A stretch of DNA of 64,000 nucleotides from Primulina eburnea (lineage: Eukaryota > Streptophyta > Magnoliopsida > Lamiales > Gesneriaceae), in contig NC_133116.1 of the NCBI RefSeq assembly GCF_022965805.1, positions 3,100,001 through 3,164,000 on the forward strand, in the 5' to 3' direction. A model generated the notes under the pieces. That model was not told the origin of the DNA, searched no databases, and saw only the letters and a list, made by a program, of their open reading frames with translations. The translations under genes were made by a program, and so were the position numbers. Below, in pieces: positions 48,601-61,729 of the stretch. How positions within the stretch are numbered: position 1 is the first letter of the stretch; the number at the start of each line of letters is the position of its first letter.

Positions 48601-48786
48601 AGCTGCAGAAATGAAGCAGATGTTTTTGCAGCCTGTTCTGATTTGCCAAAACCATACGAGATCCATGAATCAGCAGATGTAATGTTTCATTTATTACTAG
48701 ATTTTCCAGCTGGTGGCGATGATATGGGATTCCTTCAAGAATCCTTTAATAATGTCTCTGCTTCTATCCAAGATCAGATGCAGTAA
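45681..48786 (+). CDS. R2R3-MYB transcription factor (MYB19/MYB45-like by context)
   Basis: Three exons, 45681-45864, 47575-47704 and 48150-48786, splice in phase to 316 residues. R2R3-MYB proteins bind DNA through two helix-turn-helix repeats. R2 begins [20 protein letters not shown] and continues [10 protein letters not shown], then [21 protein letters not shown]3 follows with [20 protein letters not shown], then [20 protein letters not shown] and FWNSHLRKR. The bHLH-interaction motif of R3 is absent. The C-terminal half is Ser-rich and unconserved, ending with an acidic-hydrophobic patch ([20 protein letters not shown]), a possible activation domain. A Lys-rich leader (KRKKKKGR) precedes MTCCEKEG; the ATG at 45741 is an alternative start that better matches most family members. 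Intron 1 is unusually long (1.7 kb). The subgroup assignment rests mainly on gene order. Confidence 0.9.
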
Positions 48787-49773
48787 ATTCCCTTGGTGCC
48801 ATCAATGTGATAATTTTCACCAGAATGTCCAGTTGGTATAGCACCGTTCGCCGTTTGGTGAACCTTTCTAGCTGAATCTAAACCAGAAGTACTAATTTGA
48901 AAAGAAACTTTTTCCATCATGATCTGAATTTTAATTTACTGTAGTAATCTATTCTGCGTAGCATGTTAATTATAGGTTAGTTCATGTTTGTTTAATGTTT
49001 CCGTAAGGTAAAACTTGTAGACTATAGTTGATAATGCCATTAAGGGATGAGCATTCCAGCTTATGACTAAACCCGAACAAGAATAATATAAAAAAAACAT
49101 TCAAAATAATTTAACCAACACTAAACGAAACAAGATAAAAGAAATCATCTCCCCCAATTCGGTCATCGGTCTGTTAGGTTTTGAACAAAACAATCAAAAT
49201 CGAACTGAAATTATTGACTTTTTCAGGGAAAGAAAAAAAAATCAGTGATTTACCAGGATTAACAACCATTGTTGCCAATAAGTCAAGAAGTTACATTCCA
49301 AACATTCCACTTGGGAATTTATTATTTATCGTAGCGTAAATATCAAGTGTAGGATAAAGCACTTATTACGGCAACTGATGGCCAGGCAAAAACTTTGAGC
49401 TTCATACCATATTCAAATGCTACCATGTTGGCCAGCTAGAACAGACATCAAAACAAAGGCCAGCGATTATGCATAACCTCCCAAATCAAAGCACATGATA
49501 GATTTTCCTATCGGCATCCAAAATTCAAGAAATAAAATACTATACATCATACAAACTTGCTCTTTCAAACGAAAAAAGTAATCACTTCTCTTAATTAACC
49601 TGTATCAAATAATACATCACTATGCACACATAATAATGAAGTTATTGGCCACAATCGATGAATTCTACATCAAATTACCACACAATCAATACATGTGAAC
49701 AATAAACAGATATTCAAATACAACATGTACACATAAATCTGCAGTTTGACATTTGGACAAGATAATTTCACCT
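48787..49773. other. Convergent 3' intergenic region between MYB and remorin
   Basis: The MYB and remorin genes converge across about 1 kb. It should contain both 3' UTRs; no further coding sequence is visible. Confidence 0.5.
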
Positions 49774-52736
49774 TTAGAAACATCCAAGTAACTTCTTTGG
49801 TCCAGTTCCAGTAGCACGGTATTTTGCAGCCGTCTCTTCTGCCTTGAGAAGATCTTCCCCGCGTTTGGCTTCAGCAGTCGCACGTTTTTCTTCTGCTGTC
49901 TTATGGACTAGTGCAACCTTGTTCTTCATTTTCTCTATGTATTTTGCCTTCTTATTCTCCAGTTGTTCCTATAAACCATACATATATTGAGTCACAACCA
50001 AAATCTGCATAATACTTGAATGCCAATGAATATATCATTTTGTTTTTGTTTGTTTTTTTTTTTTTTTTTGAAACATTTTCGTGTGCTGAAACAAAGATGG
50101 AAAACTACGGCGTGATACAATTTTATTTTATTTTATTTTTAAATTTTTCGTCTTCGATGAGGGTGACCAGCACATGCCTGCCAGGTAAATGGGTCTGTCT
50201 CGTACACAAAAATCTCACGTTATATTATATGCACGCACACATGTGAAGGCCAAAGTTGAGCACCAATCCAAATTGAAAAGCAAAAACAATTTGATAACAA
50301 AAGACTAATGGTTTCAAACATTAGTCAGGTGTCTCTAATCTCTGTATGAAATTGACAGACTTTATACTCTTACTTAGGGATGCAACCAAGACTCGAGTAG
50401 CTGGAGTACTATCTCAATCCATGCTCAAGCTTAAATTCAAGCATTCTATGAGGAATCAAGCTCAACAATTTTATTTTTTTTATGTTTTAAATATATTGAT
50501 TAGATGAATATTTTATCTTATCTTCATCAAAATTTACATACTGCAGCATTCAATTTTAAAAAAAATTAAGACTTTCTTGTAAAAAGAGATTTAAGGCTTG
50601 ATCTAAAGCTCAAATAACTCAAAAATTACGCAAATTGAGCTCGAAATCAGAAGGCGTCACTCGAGTAAGCTCAGGTTCAAGTACTATTTTTTTGTTGAGA
50701 CGAGCTCAAGAGTAGGGTGCTACTTGAGCTCAACTCAGTTGATCACACCCTTAACATTCTATTTGGAACTCCACATGTATAATTCCGAAACTAAACCCGA
50801 GCTTCACTTAACAAAAAGGAAATTTGAAGGTGGTTTTGTAAATCATCTCCTGAACTTTCCTTTGAACCTCTAAATACGTACTCCTGGAATTAACCCAACA
50901 TCAACTTGGAAAAAAAGGATGTGAATCATAACTTTGGATATCAAACGTGCCAGGCACATTTATTTCAATTTAGTAAGGCGAAAAAATCCATACAAACTAA
51001 ATTTGAGACTCCCAATGTAGATTAAAACTAAAAGAATACATATGAATGATTTCGAAAATAAACAATATGAAAAATTTAAGAATAAAAACCATGATTAACT
51101 TTAATTTAGTTGGAAGTATTTTTTCTGACAGATTTATATTTAAAAGCTTCTCCTTTTAAAAATTATTAAAATACAAATGAGTAAATAATTATTTTAGCAA
51201 TCTTTCTATTATGTTCTTCACATACACATCAATGCGTTTTATTTAATACTAGCTATTAAAGGGGCGAAAGCAAACTAAAGTGCTTGAGTACCCTGGAGCC
51301 TAAGTGCAACGCAAAGCAAGCACTTTATTGAATTCAAATACAAAGAGAAACTTCTCACAAAAATACAATCTTGTGCTTTACAAATTATTTAGCAGCAAGC
51401 CTATAGGCAAATATGCATGACAATAGCAGTGCATATCATTTCAAGTAAAATCCACATTAAAGGCATGCTCACCAGAAGTTTTTATCAACTGGGGCATGCA
51501 CAAGTATATCAAGCATATGAGGAATATATATTAAATGAAAAAAAGTATATATATTTTAAAATTTTGGTAATACTAACATGCATTTTGAAATCCTTGGTAC
51601 GTACATATTTTTAGCAACAGAACGTAACAATACGCGATTGATTGATTTCTAGAACTTGCAAAACAACTTCCTTTACCTGCTTGAAACCAAAAAAGGAAGG
51701 GGGTTGGGGGTAGCATAAAAAAAAAAGAAAATATACACTAAGATGCATAGCTTGTTACCTCGATCTTCTTAAGCTCAGCCTCTAGACTAGCTTTCTTGCA
51801 GTTCTCCCACGCCGCGATAGCGGATACCTTCTTCTGAGCTCTGTCAATAATTCAGTAGAAAAGAGCCAAAAATTGATAAATGCTCCTTCCTCCACACTTT
51901 CGTAGGAAAACTCGGACAAGTATCGACGAATTCTAATAAAAAAAGAAGACAACTTTTTCTCGACGCAACTTACTTGTTTTCAGCTTTCGACTTTTCACTT
52001 TCCTCCCATGCTTTGACTAAAGACAGCCTCTTTTCAGTTGCTACCCGTTCAAGTACAGCATCTGAAGTAGTGAGATATGATGGAAAATTTTATAACTCTC
52101 TCGACTCATTCACTGTAAACAGAAGAAGTAGTATGCTAAATAGTCTTGATTACCTCTGCTGATGGATCCCTCGGCTTCTTTCCTCTCAGTAGATTCTGGT
52201 TCTTTAGCATAGAACAAAAAGAAAATCGTGGTTACGAAAAGTTTGGCTTAAGCAATGGCTAATCACCGTGTCCCTAAGCAAGATAGGTCAAGATTTGAGA
52301 TTTACCAAATAATTTTACAGAACATGAAAAAAATTCAAAAGGGATGCTATTTTTTATTTTTTCAAAACAAAAAATTTGAACATAAAGAACATGTACAAAT
52401 TCCAAATTCAAACTCGAGAAACGATTTTTTCAAAGCAACAAAGAACACTTTTTTCCTTTCCATTCAAAGCCAATAAAACATCTCAAATATCAACACATAC
52501 ATACGCATATTACAACACCTAGACACGCAGAGAAGAAAGGGTGGGTTTCTTTATTTACTTTCAACAACAGCAAGAGCCTTGGACTCATCAGGTTTCTTCT
52601 CTTCAGCAAGTGGAATCTCAGATTTCTCTTCCACCACATCTTTCAGATCCTCCACGTGCTCCACCACCGGCGGCGGCGGAGGAGGAGGGTCGGAACAGGT
52701 ATCGGGTTCAACATTCTTGGTTTCTTCCACACCCAT
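49774..52736 (-). CDS. Remorin (group 1-like), membrane nanodomain protein
   Basis: Five exons, 52736-52559, 52201-52154, 52061-51974, 51840-51759 and 49968-49774, splice in phase to 196 residues. Remorins associate with the inner face of the plasma membrane, form sterol-rich nanodomains and affect plasmodesmata, viral movement and immunity. The N-terminal part is acidic and proline-rich (DTCSDPPPPPPPVVEHVED). The C-terminal domain is a long coiled coil: DAVLERVATEKRLSLVKAWE, SKAENKAQKKVSAIAAWENC, ASLEAELKKIEEQLENKKAK and so on to the end. The last residues YRATGTGPKKLLGCF form the C-terminal membrane anchor, and the cysteine is a likely S-acylation site. Introns split the coiled coil at conserved phases; intron 4 is 1.8 kb and contains a GAGCTCG-type repeat. 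Full length and intact. Confidence 0.95.
50380..50757. repeat. CTCGAG-rich dispersed repeat in the last remorin intron
   Basis: Words such as GACTCGAGTAGCT, GCTCAAGC, AAGCTCAGGTTCAAG and CTTGAGCTCAACTC recur. The ends TAGGGATGCAACCAA and, in reverse complement, TAAGGGTGTGATCAA are weak inverted repeats. It shares word content with 40796-41376. Confidence 0.45.
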
Positions 52737-53163
52737 TACTTCAGAAAATGGGATATATTGGCTCAATTTTATTTTAGTAGGAAAACACAGAGAATTCAAC
52801 AAGAGAAAGAACGATACGAACAATGGAACATTAAATAGATCGTAACTGTTGGTTAGAGGAAGGTAAGTGTCGCTTGGAATTGAACCCAGAAGGGAGCTGT
52901 ATGATCGAGACAGAATTTTTGGCCTATTGTGAGTGAGTTGGCTGCTGCCCACAGATTTGCGTGTAGTTGGCTAACTATGGAAGTAATGATATATATCATA
53001 CTCTAATAATTCATAAGGTTTTATGAATAATATTTTGAAATTACATTTATATATGATTTTTCATTGAGAAAATTTTAAAAAAATTTCTAAATAAATTGAT
53101 AATTATCTCGAATGCTTTGGTTTGAAAATAATGTTGTGACTTGGAGATATGATTATAGTTTGT

Positions 53164-53332
53164 GGCAAAAATTTGTGTGAGACGGTCACATGTCGTATTT
53201 TGTGAGACAAATATCTTATTTGAGACATCAATAAAATTACTTTTTATACTAAGAATATTACATTTTATTGTGAATATCGGTAAATTTTCTCACAAATAAA
53301 AATTTGCGATACCGTCTCACAATAGACCTACA
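53164..53332 (+). mobile_element. GTGAGAC-family MITE, diverged copy
   Basis: Left end GGCAAAAATTTGTGTGAGAC, right end GCGATACCGTCTCACAATAG; the interior has small deletions relative to the copy at 42814-42996. Confidence 0.75.
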
Positions 53333-54012
53333 TATATTTTATTATACGTAGATTTTCTGTCATAATATGTATACCTAAATAGCCTCACATTTATATTAAT
53401 ATGAAAGTAGAGTTGCTCTTATATATAGTAAGTTCCGTCAAAAAAATCATGGTAAAAAGGAAATAAACGTAGATCAGTATTATATTTAATAATATTCTAT
53501 TTTCAATATCATTAATTTATTTATTTTTTAAAAAATAATAATATTCAACCTTATTTCTCATATATTTATTTAAATGTATTGATTTTGAAAAAGTAATAAA
53601 CAAAAATATGTTAATGTATTTATATATGTAATTAAAGCAATAATTTATATTAAAAGATAATAGTACAAATATTTATTATTTTACTAAAGACAAATTTATT
53701 CGAGAAACTTAAATTTACAACTACAAATACAATAATCATAACTATACAAGTATTTACAATTCTTCTTGTAACTCATTAAATTAACTAAATAAATATTATA
53801 AATAAAAATTAAAATAAATATTCGAAAATAAATAAGCTATCTTAAAATTAGCTACAATATTTTTTTGAAGAAAAAAATAATAACTTTATAATAATGTGTT
53901 ACGATATTTTAAAAAAATTCAAAATAATTATATTTTTTAATCAAATTTTTATCTAATAAAATATTTATTTATTTATTAAAATTTATGATTTTTAATTTTT
54001 TCAATTATTTTT

Positions 54013-54195
54013 AGAGTAGGTCTTATGTGAGACCGTCTCACGAATCTCAATCTGTGAGACGGGTCTACCCTACCCATATTCACCATTAAAAGTAATACTC
54101 TTAGCATAAAAAACAATACTTTGTCATGGATTACTCAAATAAAGATCCGTCTCACAAAATTTGACCCGTGAGACCGTCTCACATAAGTTTTTGCC
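54013..54195 (-). mobile_element. GTGAGAC-family MITE, full-length, reverse orientation
   Basis: The sequence is the reverse complement of the other copies: it begins GAGTAGGTCTTATGTGAGAC and ends GAGACCGTCTCACATAAGTT, with GGGTCTACCCTACCCATATT and ATACTCTTAGCAT inside. Confidence 0.88.
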
Positions 54196-55092
54196 TTATT
54201 TTTATTAACAGTTTCACTCTATCAATATATCAAATACAATAATAAATAATTCAATTTCACAACAAGATTGTTATAATTATTTGGATACGATCTCAAATGA
54301 TCTAAAAAAAATTATATAATAATTAAACATATTTATTATATTAATAATTTTAATTATTTATTTAAACACTTATAGTTACTAATTTTAATATTCTGTACAT
54401 CACACGAATGAAACACTAATAAAATAAACATAGAGTTGATATTTTGAAAAAATATTATCGATAAATTTATAGTTCATCTAATATCAGAGTCTTATATTTA
54501 GAAATCTTAGTTCGAAATTATATGGTAACAAACTTCCTCAACTCAAATATATATTTCAAATTCCGGAAAATACAACCACCAAGAAAATTAAAGAACAATT
54601 ACACTACAAACACCAAGTACAAGTAAACTAAATATATGACTGAGGTTTATTTAAAATTTGATTACGTCAGAATCATTCTTCTGATGCAATGGCCATAATA
54701 ATATCTAAATGTTTGTGCACATATATACGTATAAATAATTAAATCCAAGAAAAAGAATTGATAGAGATATAAAGACGCAAATTGTAGACCATGCTAATAA
54801 AGGGAGCAGCAAGAATAAATTATCAATTTTCAGAAATTATGCGTGGATAAATAATAACCTATTCAATAATTCGCTATGAATTTTGATTCTGTAATTGGCG
54901 AATAATAGCAGTGCATACTACTTGCTTAATTTATGGGATTGTGTGATTGTTTCAAAGCATAAATATTTCATTCTGTAATTGGCGAACGTTTGTAGTTCAC
55001 GTTCATGCACACACCCGTCACCCACTGACCAACTTTACTAGGAGCCCCCCTGCATTATTCAAATCCAAAAGAGAGCAAGCAAGAATAATCAT

Positions 55093-58000
55093 TCATGTTT
55101 CTATGGCCGTGTAACCATGACCATATTCATGAACTTCTGGAGGAGCCTGAGACAGGATCGTGAAGATGACAAACGACCCATATAAGATGGTGACGATAGC
55201 GGTGAAGTTGACGAGGAATGCCTCCGAACCATATTTTGCAATACCAGAGCTCTCCAGGAAGGTAAGCTTTTCAAGGTAACCCAAGGCAGCAGTGGCTACA
55301 GCCAATATATAAACAAACATGCCAAAAAGTACGTGCCATGGAAGTGACTCTTTTCTAATAAGTGGTGTTCCTCCGGGGTAAAAGAAAATCACGAAGCCAT
55401 ATAACCACTGTAAATTATCAGAAATACATGAGATGATGAGGTCCTTAACAATGGAGAATTTTTTTAAAAAAAATGTCTATATATCAAATAAGAGTAGAAA
55501 TCGTGCGTTTCATGTTTGGGTAGATATGGCCAACTTACGGGGATAGAAATAAAATTTTGGCAAATTTCACACTTGTCATTTGGATGAGTATCGAGAAGCT
55601 AGCCATGGAGGGAATAGTGATGCAAGGCTTTTAATAGCAATATCATTTCCTATATAGCAATCTATGCAGCATGATATCGAAATATCATATTTTCAAAATA
55701 AAAATTCAGTTACATCCTTACTGCTAGGCAGCCGTAGCTTTTAGATGGTCTACAAATTTTATCAGATCCGATGTCATTCGAAATTATTTGGAGGAGAATT
55801 GTTTGCTATCAACAATTTGAAATTTGGTTAAGTGCTCACTAAACCTCCTTAATATCTAACAAGTCGAGTTTTATGTCGGTCATATAGAACACCAACACAT
55901 AAAAAAAAGGGCTTTCAAGGATACAAGTCATGAAGGAGGAATCTGAGTTGCATCCAAAAATAAGGAAGGTGCTAAAACCTAAAACTAGGCGTACTTGCTT
56001 AGGAAACTTAAACGAACCAATTTCACTGGGTCCTCGCCATAAGAAGAACAAAAACAAACCTCACTTACGACAAATATTGAGGTACACGCAAGGAACACTT
56101 GACTCGAGAAAAGGTTTATAGAAAAAACCATGGAGAAAATTTATAATGGGAATCAAGTTGAGCATATTTTAACTTAAGGGCTAAGTACAACAAAGTTCGA
56201 GGAATTCCAGAAATTTTAATGTACAGAACATATCAATCAAAACATAATGCTTGTACTATATGATCAAAGGATTCGAGTTGCGTTGTTAACTACACTTGCT
56301 CCTACAAGCCTCGATGATATAACCAACCCAACCCCTTAACAAGAAAACCTCAAGCTTAATCGTTTTTGTCTGAACTCAATCTCAACTTAATATCGCCTTT
56401 AAATCATAAAGTTAAAAAATCACATCGACAAGCCAGTGGTGAAACACATGCAACAAGAACCTAGCGCACATATTTATGCCACTCAAGCCATGATTTTTAA
56501 CAGAAACATAAAGGACGCCAAAAAAAAGAATATAAGATACAAACTGAGAGTTAATTTGAGCATCTGAATGTAACCTGGATTCCATAGAGAGAGATGACAC
56601 CAATTCCTAGCCAAGAGTGTAAACTATATAAATTTGCAATGTTGCTTTCATTGTGGAACTTGAATGCGGTGTATATTCCAATGATACCGAGTACAAGAGC
56701 AACAGCATGAAGAACTAGATGTATTAGTTTCTTTTCTGGCTTCTTCAGAGGCAGACATTTGTAACTCATAATGGCTGTAATTAAAAAGAATGGAGAAATT
56801 TAAGAAATTCTATAAAGTTTAAGTTCAATATGAGCTTTTACTACCTTGGCCACCGATTATGATCAACCCAATGAGCATCAATACAGGATGAAGCTGGAGC
56901 CAAAAGAAGAAAATAAGATGTGAGACTCACCACAACCATCTTAATAGTCAAGTTATTTTAAAAAATCTTAAATCGAGACTGTTCTTGTTTAAGATTTTCT
57001 TTTCCTGCCACAAATATCAACCTAAATTGAAGCATTGCAGTCCCTTAATCAGCTGATAACCATTATATTCTTACAACTCTACAAGTTCTTAACTGATCCT
57101 AAATTGCAAGAGTTTATCTTTTGAAATTCATGATTCATCTTTATTACTCGACTAACCCCGCCGCTTACAATGTAACTAAAATTTAATATGTTTACTCTGA
57201 TTCAACCAATTATATATACGCTGCAACACTAAGCCTTGTCGATACATTTTAAAATCTCATGGAGAAGGTTAAAAACCATGAATATCTCTACATATATGTT
57301 AAGAGAGAACATCATTTACTCCTTCATTCGGGTATTCAAATATGTAGTTCAATAATTGTAAAGGGTAATTTTAGAAATCAAATGCTTTAATGAGATCCTA
57401 AAGTTGGGTTCTTATCCTCAGTGTCTCCGAACATATGGGGTTCAGCAGGTGAAATTTTTTTTTTTGAAACAATGGTGGCCATTGGATTTATACCCTCAGG
57501 TAGGTTGAAATAAACTGTAGGATGTCACGTACTTATTTGATATTTAATAAAGGAAAACTCTTAATAAAAGATAAATTCAAGGCTTCAAATATAGACTTGC
57601 AAAAACAATTGCAAGCTCAAAAAAAGTAAGTGAGCGCAAACGGAAAATTTCAATTATCATTAAAGTACCAAATTCATCAGTTGAAAGAAAATGTAGATTT
57701 TTCAAGTTTAATGGGGGAACTACATTTTTACTCCATTTTACACATTAATATTTTCTTTTCATAAAATTATTCAAATAATTTTTTTGACATAATAACTTAA
57801 AAAACAAATATAGAATTTGATAGATTACGCAAATATAACTCGTGCATCTTATCAATTAGTGCTTAAGAATGATACTGGGGATTCAGGCCATTTTGCTTTG
57901 TGCAGAAAATTGAATTAAATGATATACTCTGGTGCTTTTGATTAAAGATGGACTATATAAGTACTGCTATTGAGATTTACATGATCCAAGAATAACCAAA

Positions 58001-59573
58001 TACAATCGATATATAAAACCGTGAATAGCATATAAATAGCGACCAGAGCAAAAATGAAGAACCTGACAGCCAAGTTTGGTCCCAAAGTTGCAAAATGTTT
58101 CAGAATAACTACAAACTCCCAATCACTTTTTCACTATCCAACCTAATAGTACACGGGCAACGGGGGCCACATGTTCATCATCTCTAGAAGCAGCGGAAAT
58201 CTTAAGTGCTACCTAACTTCTCTTAATGTAATTAATATCGGACAAAAAGCACTGCCAGTATTATATATCATGGTTTAGATTGGAAGAGATTCAAGCATAA
58301 AAGAGTGACAACAGTTTCACAACCTTCACTTGAACTTGTACTGTTACACATACTAAATGGAAGAAGTATGTTCTAGCGGCAGATGAAAAACAGGGCCAGT
58401 AGGAGCAGTCCCCCTACTTTTTTTTTCAAATTTTCCGTAACACCAGAATACTTTTATCATGTAATTAGAGTTTCTCCCCATCTAAAATTTTGTCAAATTA
58501 GTTTCAATCCCTCCTAAATAAGAACCCTGACTCCACTATCATTCTATGTTGCATCAAGAGTTCTGTTCACGATTCCCAAATCACCATTTTACCCCTTAGG
58601 CAGTTGGATCGAAGGAATTGACATAAAGGATTTCAAGTCCATTGATTTCAAATTCCTCGACTTGTTTGGATGAACAAAATACAAGTGAATTTCAAATCCA
58701 CTTTACTTCAAGTTATTTTTTATTCAAGGATAAATGTGGTGGATTTCAAATGAAAGTCACCCAAATCACATCCATCAATCCAAATGCAACCCAGAGAGAC
58801 AAATTTTTTTAGTGATATTTCACAATGATTGATCCAGAGGTCATACAATTGTACTAAGAACAACACAGCTCACCATGGACCTGTACGTACAGGTCCGATG
58901 TGGTTGGGCATCCCAATAATGGATATCATTTGAATATATATTAATGAATTGAGCTGAAAGTCCTCCGGTGAAACCTTATTTTTTATGCCAAAATCAGTTA
59001 CACGGGTCAACAGCATCTCACAAATTACTGGACTCCCTAAAAATATGTCATTTTTTCATCTTTCAAACAAAAAATCAACTTGCGAATTATCTTCCGCTTA
59101 ATAAATAGATTACTACTTCAGCTCATTTCCCTGGAAGACAACAATTGAATCAAGAACAAAAACTTCTATGACATCAGACAACTGTCAAAATCTAGCTTCT
59201 TGCAGCCCATATCCCAGTAATCACAGCGCAAAAACTTAAAAAGAAGTTCAGAAAACCCAAAAACAAACAAAGAATCAAGAGCCTAAGAGAAGCTTCGACT
59301 GGACCATGGAATCCAATTCCACTCGCCACCCACAAATTTATCACATCAAATAACACGAAACAAACCCCAAAAGCTTCCAAAGAAAAGGGAGAAAAATACA
59401 TGAACTGGAAAAAAAAAAGGAAATCTTACATTGAATATGAGATTCTTGTTCGTAGCTTCCCAAGCCAAACCACCCCTAAAGCTTATGCACCAGACTAACA
59501 CCAATATAGCACCAACTACACCCAGAACATGCGCCACATAAGAAACGTGCACAGCCTTCACCCCTATCGCCAT
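55093..59573 (-). CDS. Cytochrome b561, transmembrane ascorbate ferrireductase (ACYB-2-like)
   Basis: Four exons, 59573-59430, 56893-56845, 56774-56575 and 55407-55093, give 235 residues. Cytochromes b561 carry electrons from cytosolic ascorbate across the tonoplast or another membrane to monodehydroascorbate or ferric chelates, using two haems b. Six hydrophobic helices can be seen. The haem-ligating histidines are all present: His50 (LHPVLMLIG) with His117 (LYSLHSWLG), and His83 (KKLIHLVLHAVAL) with His156 (LPWHVLFG). The conserved RGGLAWEATNKNLIFN loop follows helix 1, and LEKLTFLESSGIAKYGSEAF precedes helix 6. The C-terminal tail is short (VHEYGHGYTAIET). Intron 1 is 2.5 kb. Arabidopsis At4g25570 is the closest relative I recall. 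No damage was seen. Confidence 0.94.
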
Positions 59574-60975
59574 TTATTTTTTCTGTTTCTCCCACTCCTC
59601 TTCCAAGTTTTCCTCTATGGGTTCGCTCAGTCAAGATGTAATCCGCCAAATACTAGAAAACAGAACGATTTTCCTTATAATTGCCAACTGTGGTTCTATC
59701 CTTTTTGTTCTTATACATATATCACTCACTGGTCGTGTGGTGTCGCCACGACTCTGGACCATACTTTGGGTCATTGAAGGCTGCTAGCTACCTCCACGTG
59801 CTCAACTACCAGGCCACACGACTTTCTTTTTCTTTCTTTTTTTCGGGAAATTTGGGTTCAGTAGTCAGTCGTCATTTCTTTTTGTGTTCAGTCCCTAAGT
59901 ACTTTTTTAGTACCACATTTCCACATGAAGTATACCACATTTCACATGAAGTGTACCACATTTTGTATGACATAGTACCACAATTTTGTGGGTAAGGAGT
60001 GAAGCCAAAAAAAATTTTTGATTGGGGATTTTTCAATAACTTCCCCTTCTTTTAAAAAAAAAAAAAAGAAATTATAATTTTAATATTTATAAAAAAAGAT
60101 TTAAATTTTATTATAACATGCAATGCATTTTTGGGTTTTTACAATAAATTCAAGAGTTGGTACAAATTTTTTTTTCAAAGGGTTGGTATGTTTAATAGAG
60201 AATACATTTTAAATTTTATATAATTTCATTTTTAAAAAAAAAATTGAGTTCATTCAAAATATCACAATTGCATGCATTTGTTAAAAAATGGCAGACAATT
60301 TTTTTTTATAAGCAAGTAGATAGTTTTAGAAAGTAATAAGTGATTGGAATTTTATCGTTTGTTAATAAATTAAATATTTTTTTTGCATCGTCTCAATGTT
60401 CGATTCAAATTATTATCACATTTTTTTTTATCATTCTACACTAATTTTCGAAAGGAGATACATTTTGTTTTTCAAAAATGATTTAGGGATATTATTTCAT
60501 TACTAATCATGAAAATTGACGTGTACAAAATATGTTGATTTATATAACATATGTATAATGATAGTTTAATAGTCAGTAAGAAAATTCGGACATAAAAATA
60601 ACTAACAATACAAGGTTATTAAAATATCGTTTCTTAAACATTGACACAAATAATATTGAAAATTCGATTAGATTCAACTTTTTCAATCCGAACTTTTTCG
60701 ATTTCTCGAGTTTAAGATTAAATTTATGTTATGAGAAACTATTATATGTTTCTTTTTCGATGAACCCAAATATTCGGACTTTACCGATTAATCTTGGAGA
60801 ATGACAATGTTTTCCATGGGATGGTCCCTTGAGTAAATTCGGATGCGGCCATAATTTACGCATAGGAATGACCTCTTATCAAGATAATAATAAATTATTA
60901 TAACAATTATTTAATTATGTTTTTTTAATTTTATTTGTATTTTTGTTAATAAAAAAATCACCGTAAAATAAATTT

Positions 60976-61156
60976 GACAAAAACTTATGTGAAAAGGTCT
61001 CACGGGTCGTATTTTATGAGACAGATCTCTTATTTGGGTCATCTATAAAAAAAATTATTTTTTATACTAAGAATACTACTTTTTATTATGAATATCGATA
61101 AGGATGATCCGTATCACAGATAAAGATTCGAGAGACCATCTTCTAACAGACATACT
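60976..61156 (+). mobile_element. GTGAGAC-family MITE, diverged full-length copy
   Basis: Left end GACAAAAACTTATGTGAAAA with GGTCTCACGGGTCGTATTTT, interior GATCTCTTATTTGGGTCATC, right end GAGAGACCATCTTCTAACAG. The right terminus is eroded. Confidence 0.78.
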
Positions 61157-61695
61157 CAAATTATTTCACGTGCGTACGCATTAAAGCTTGTCCAATTTCC
61201 CTGGCCGCCGGGGTAGATGTATTCACTTGCATATGTGAACTAAACAAGCAAAAGATAAATCGTTTATTTACATAAAATGTTTTGTAATAATATTTTTAAA
61301 TATAAAAATTTCGCCCCTCAGTAAGTTCATATTAACTTGAATCCGAAATCTCCTTGGACTGCTATTACACAACATGCAATAATTAATTGAGCGAGAAAAG
61401 ACACAAACTACTATTATCATATATTTTTAATTTTTTTATCATATAGTTTTAAAAAATAAAAATTAGTAATATAATTATAATTTCTTATAATTATATTTTG
61501 ATCATCATTTAAATTATAAAAAATATTATACAAGCACACCACGCGTGCGTCAGTGTACTTGTATTAATAATGTATATGGTCAAGAAACAAGGTTGAATTA
61601 ATTTGAACACAGTGGGTATTGTGGGTGCCATGTCATCCAAATATTTGACACCACCAAATATTCACAAGTGTAGCCTCTTGATTTGTGTGCAAAGT

Positions 61696-61729
61696 GAATA
61701 ACCGGTTACAAATTTGTAAACGGTTATTC
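61696..61729. other. Imperfect hairpin
   Basis: GAATAACCGGTTAC and GTAAACGGTTATTC form 14-nt inverted arms with one or two mismatches around a 6-nt AAATTT loop. It lies far from any gene start; function unknown. Confidence 0.5.

Larger units (their letters stand above)
52737..55092. other. Intergenic region, remorin promoter and AT-rich DNA
   Basis: It holds the remorin promoter, two GTGAGAC MITEs in opposite orientation (53164-53332 and 54013-54195) and very AT-rich DNA. The last few hundred bases probably include the cytochrome b561 3' UTR. Confidence 0.5.

Noticed and set aside
52551..52952. Longer 133-residue start for remorin
   Set aside because: The extra residues before the Met at 52736 are unlike any remorin, and translation from 52736 gives the normal family N-terminus.
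56894..59429. An extra gene inside intron 1 of the cytochrome b561 gene
   Set aside because: No frame with recognisable protein similarity was found on either strand; only a sequence with weak inverted TTTGGAT ends near 58665-58795.
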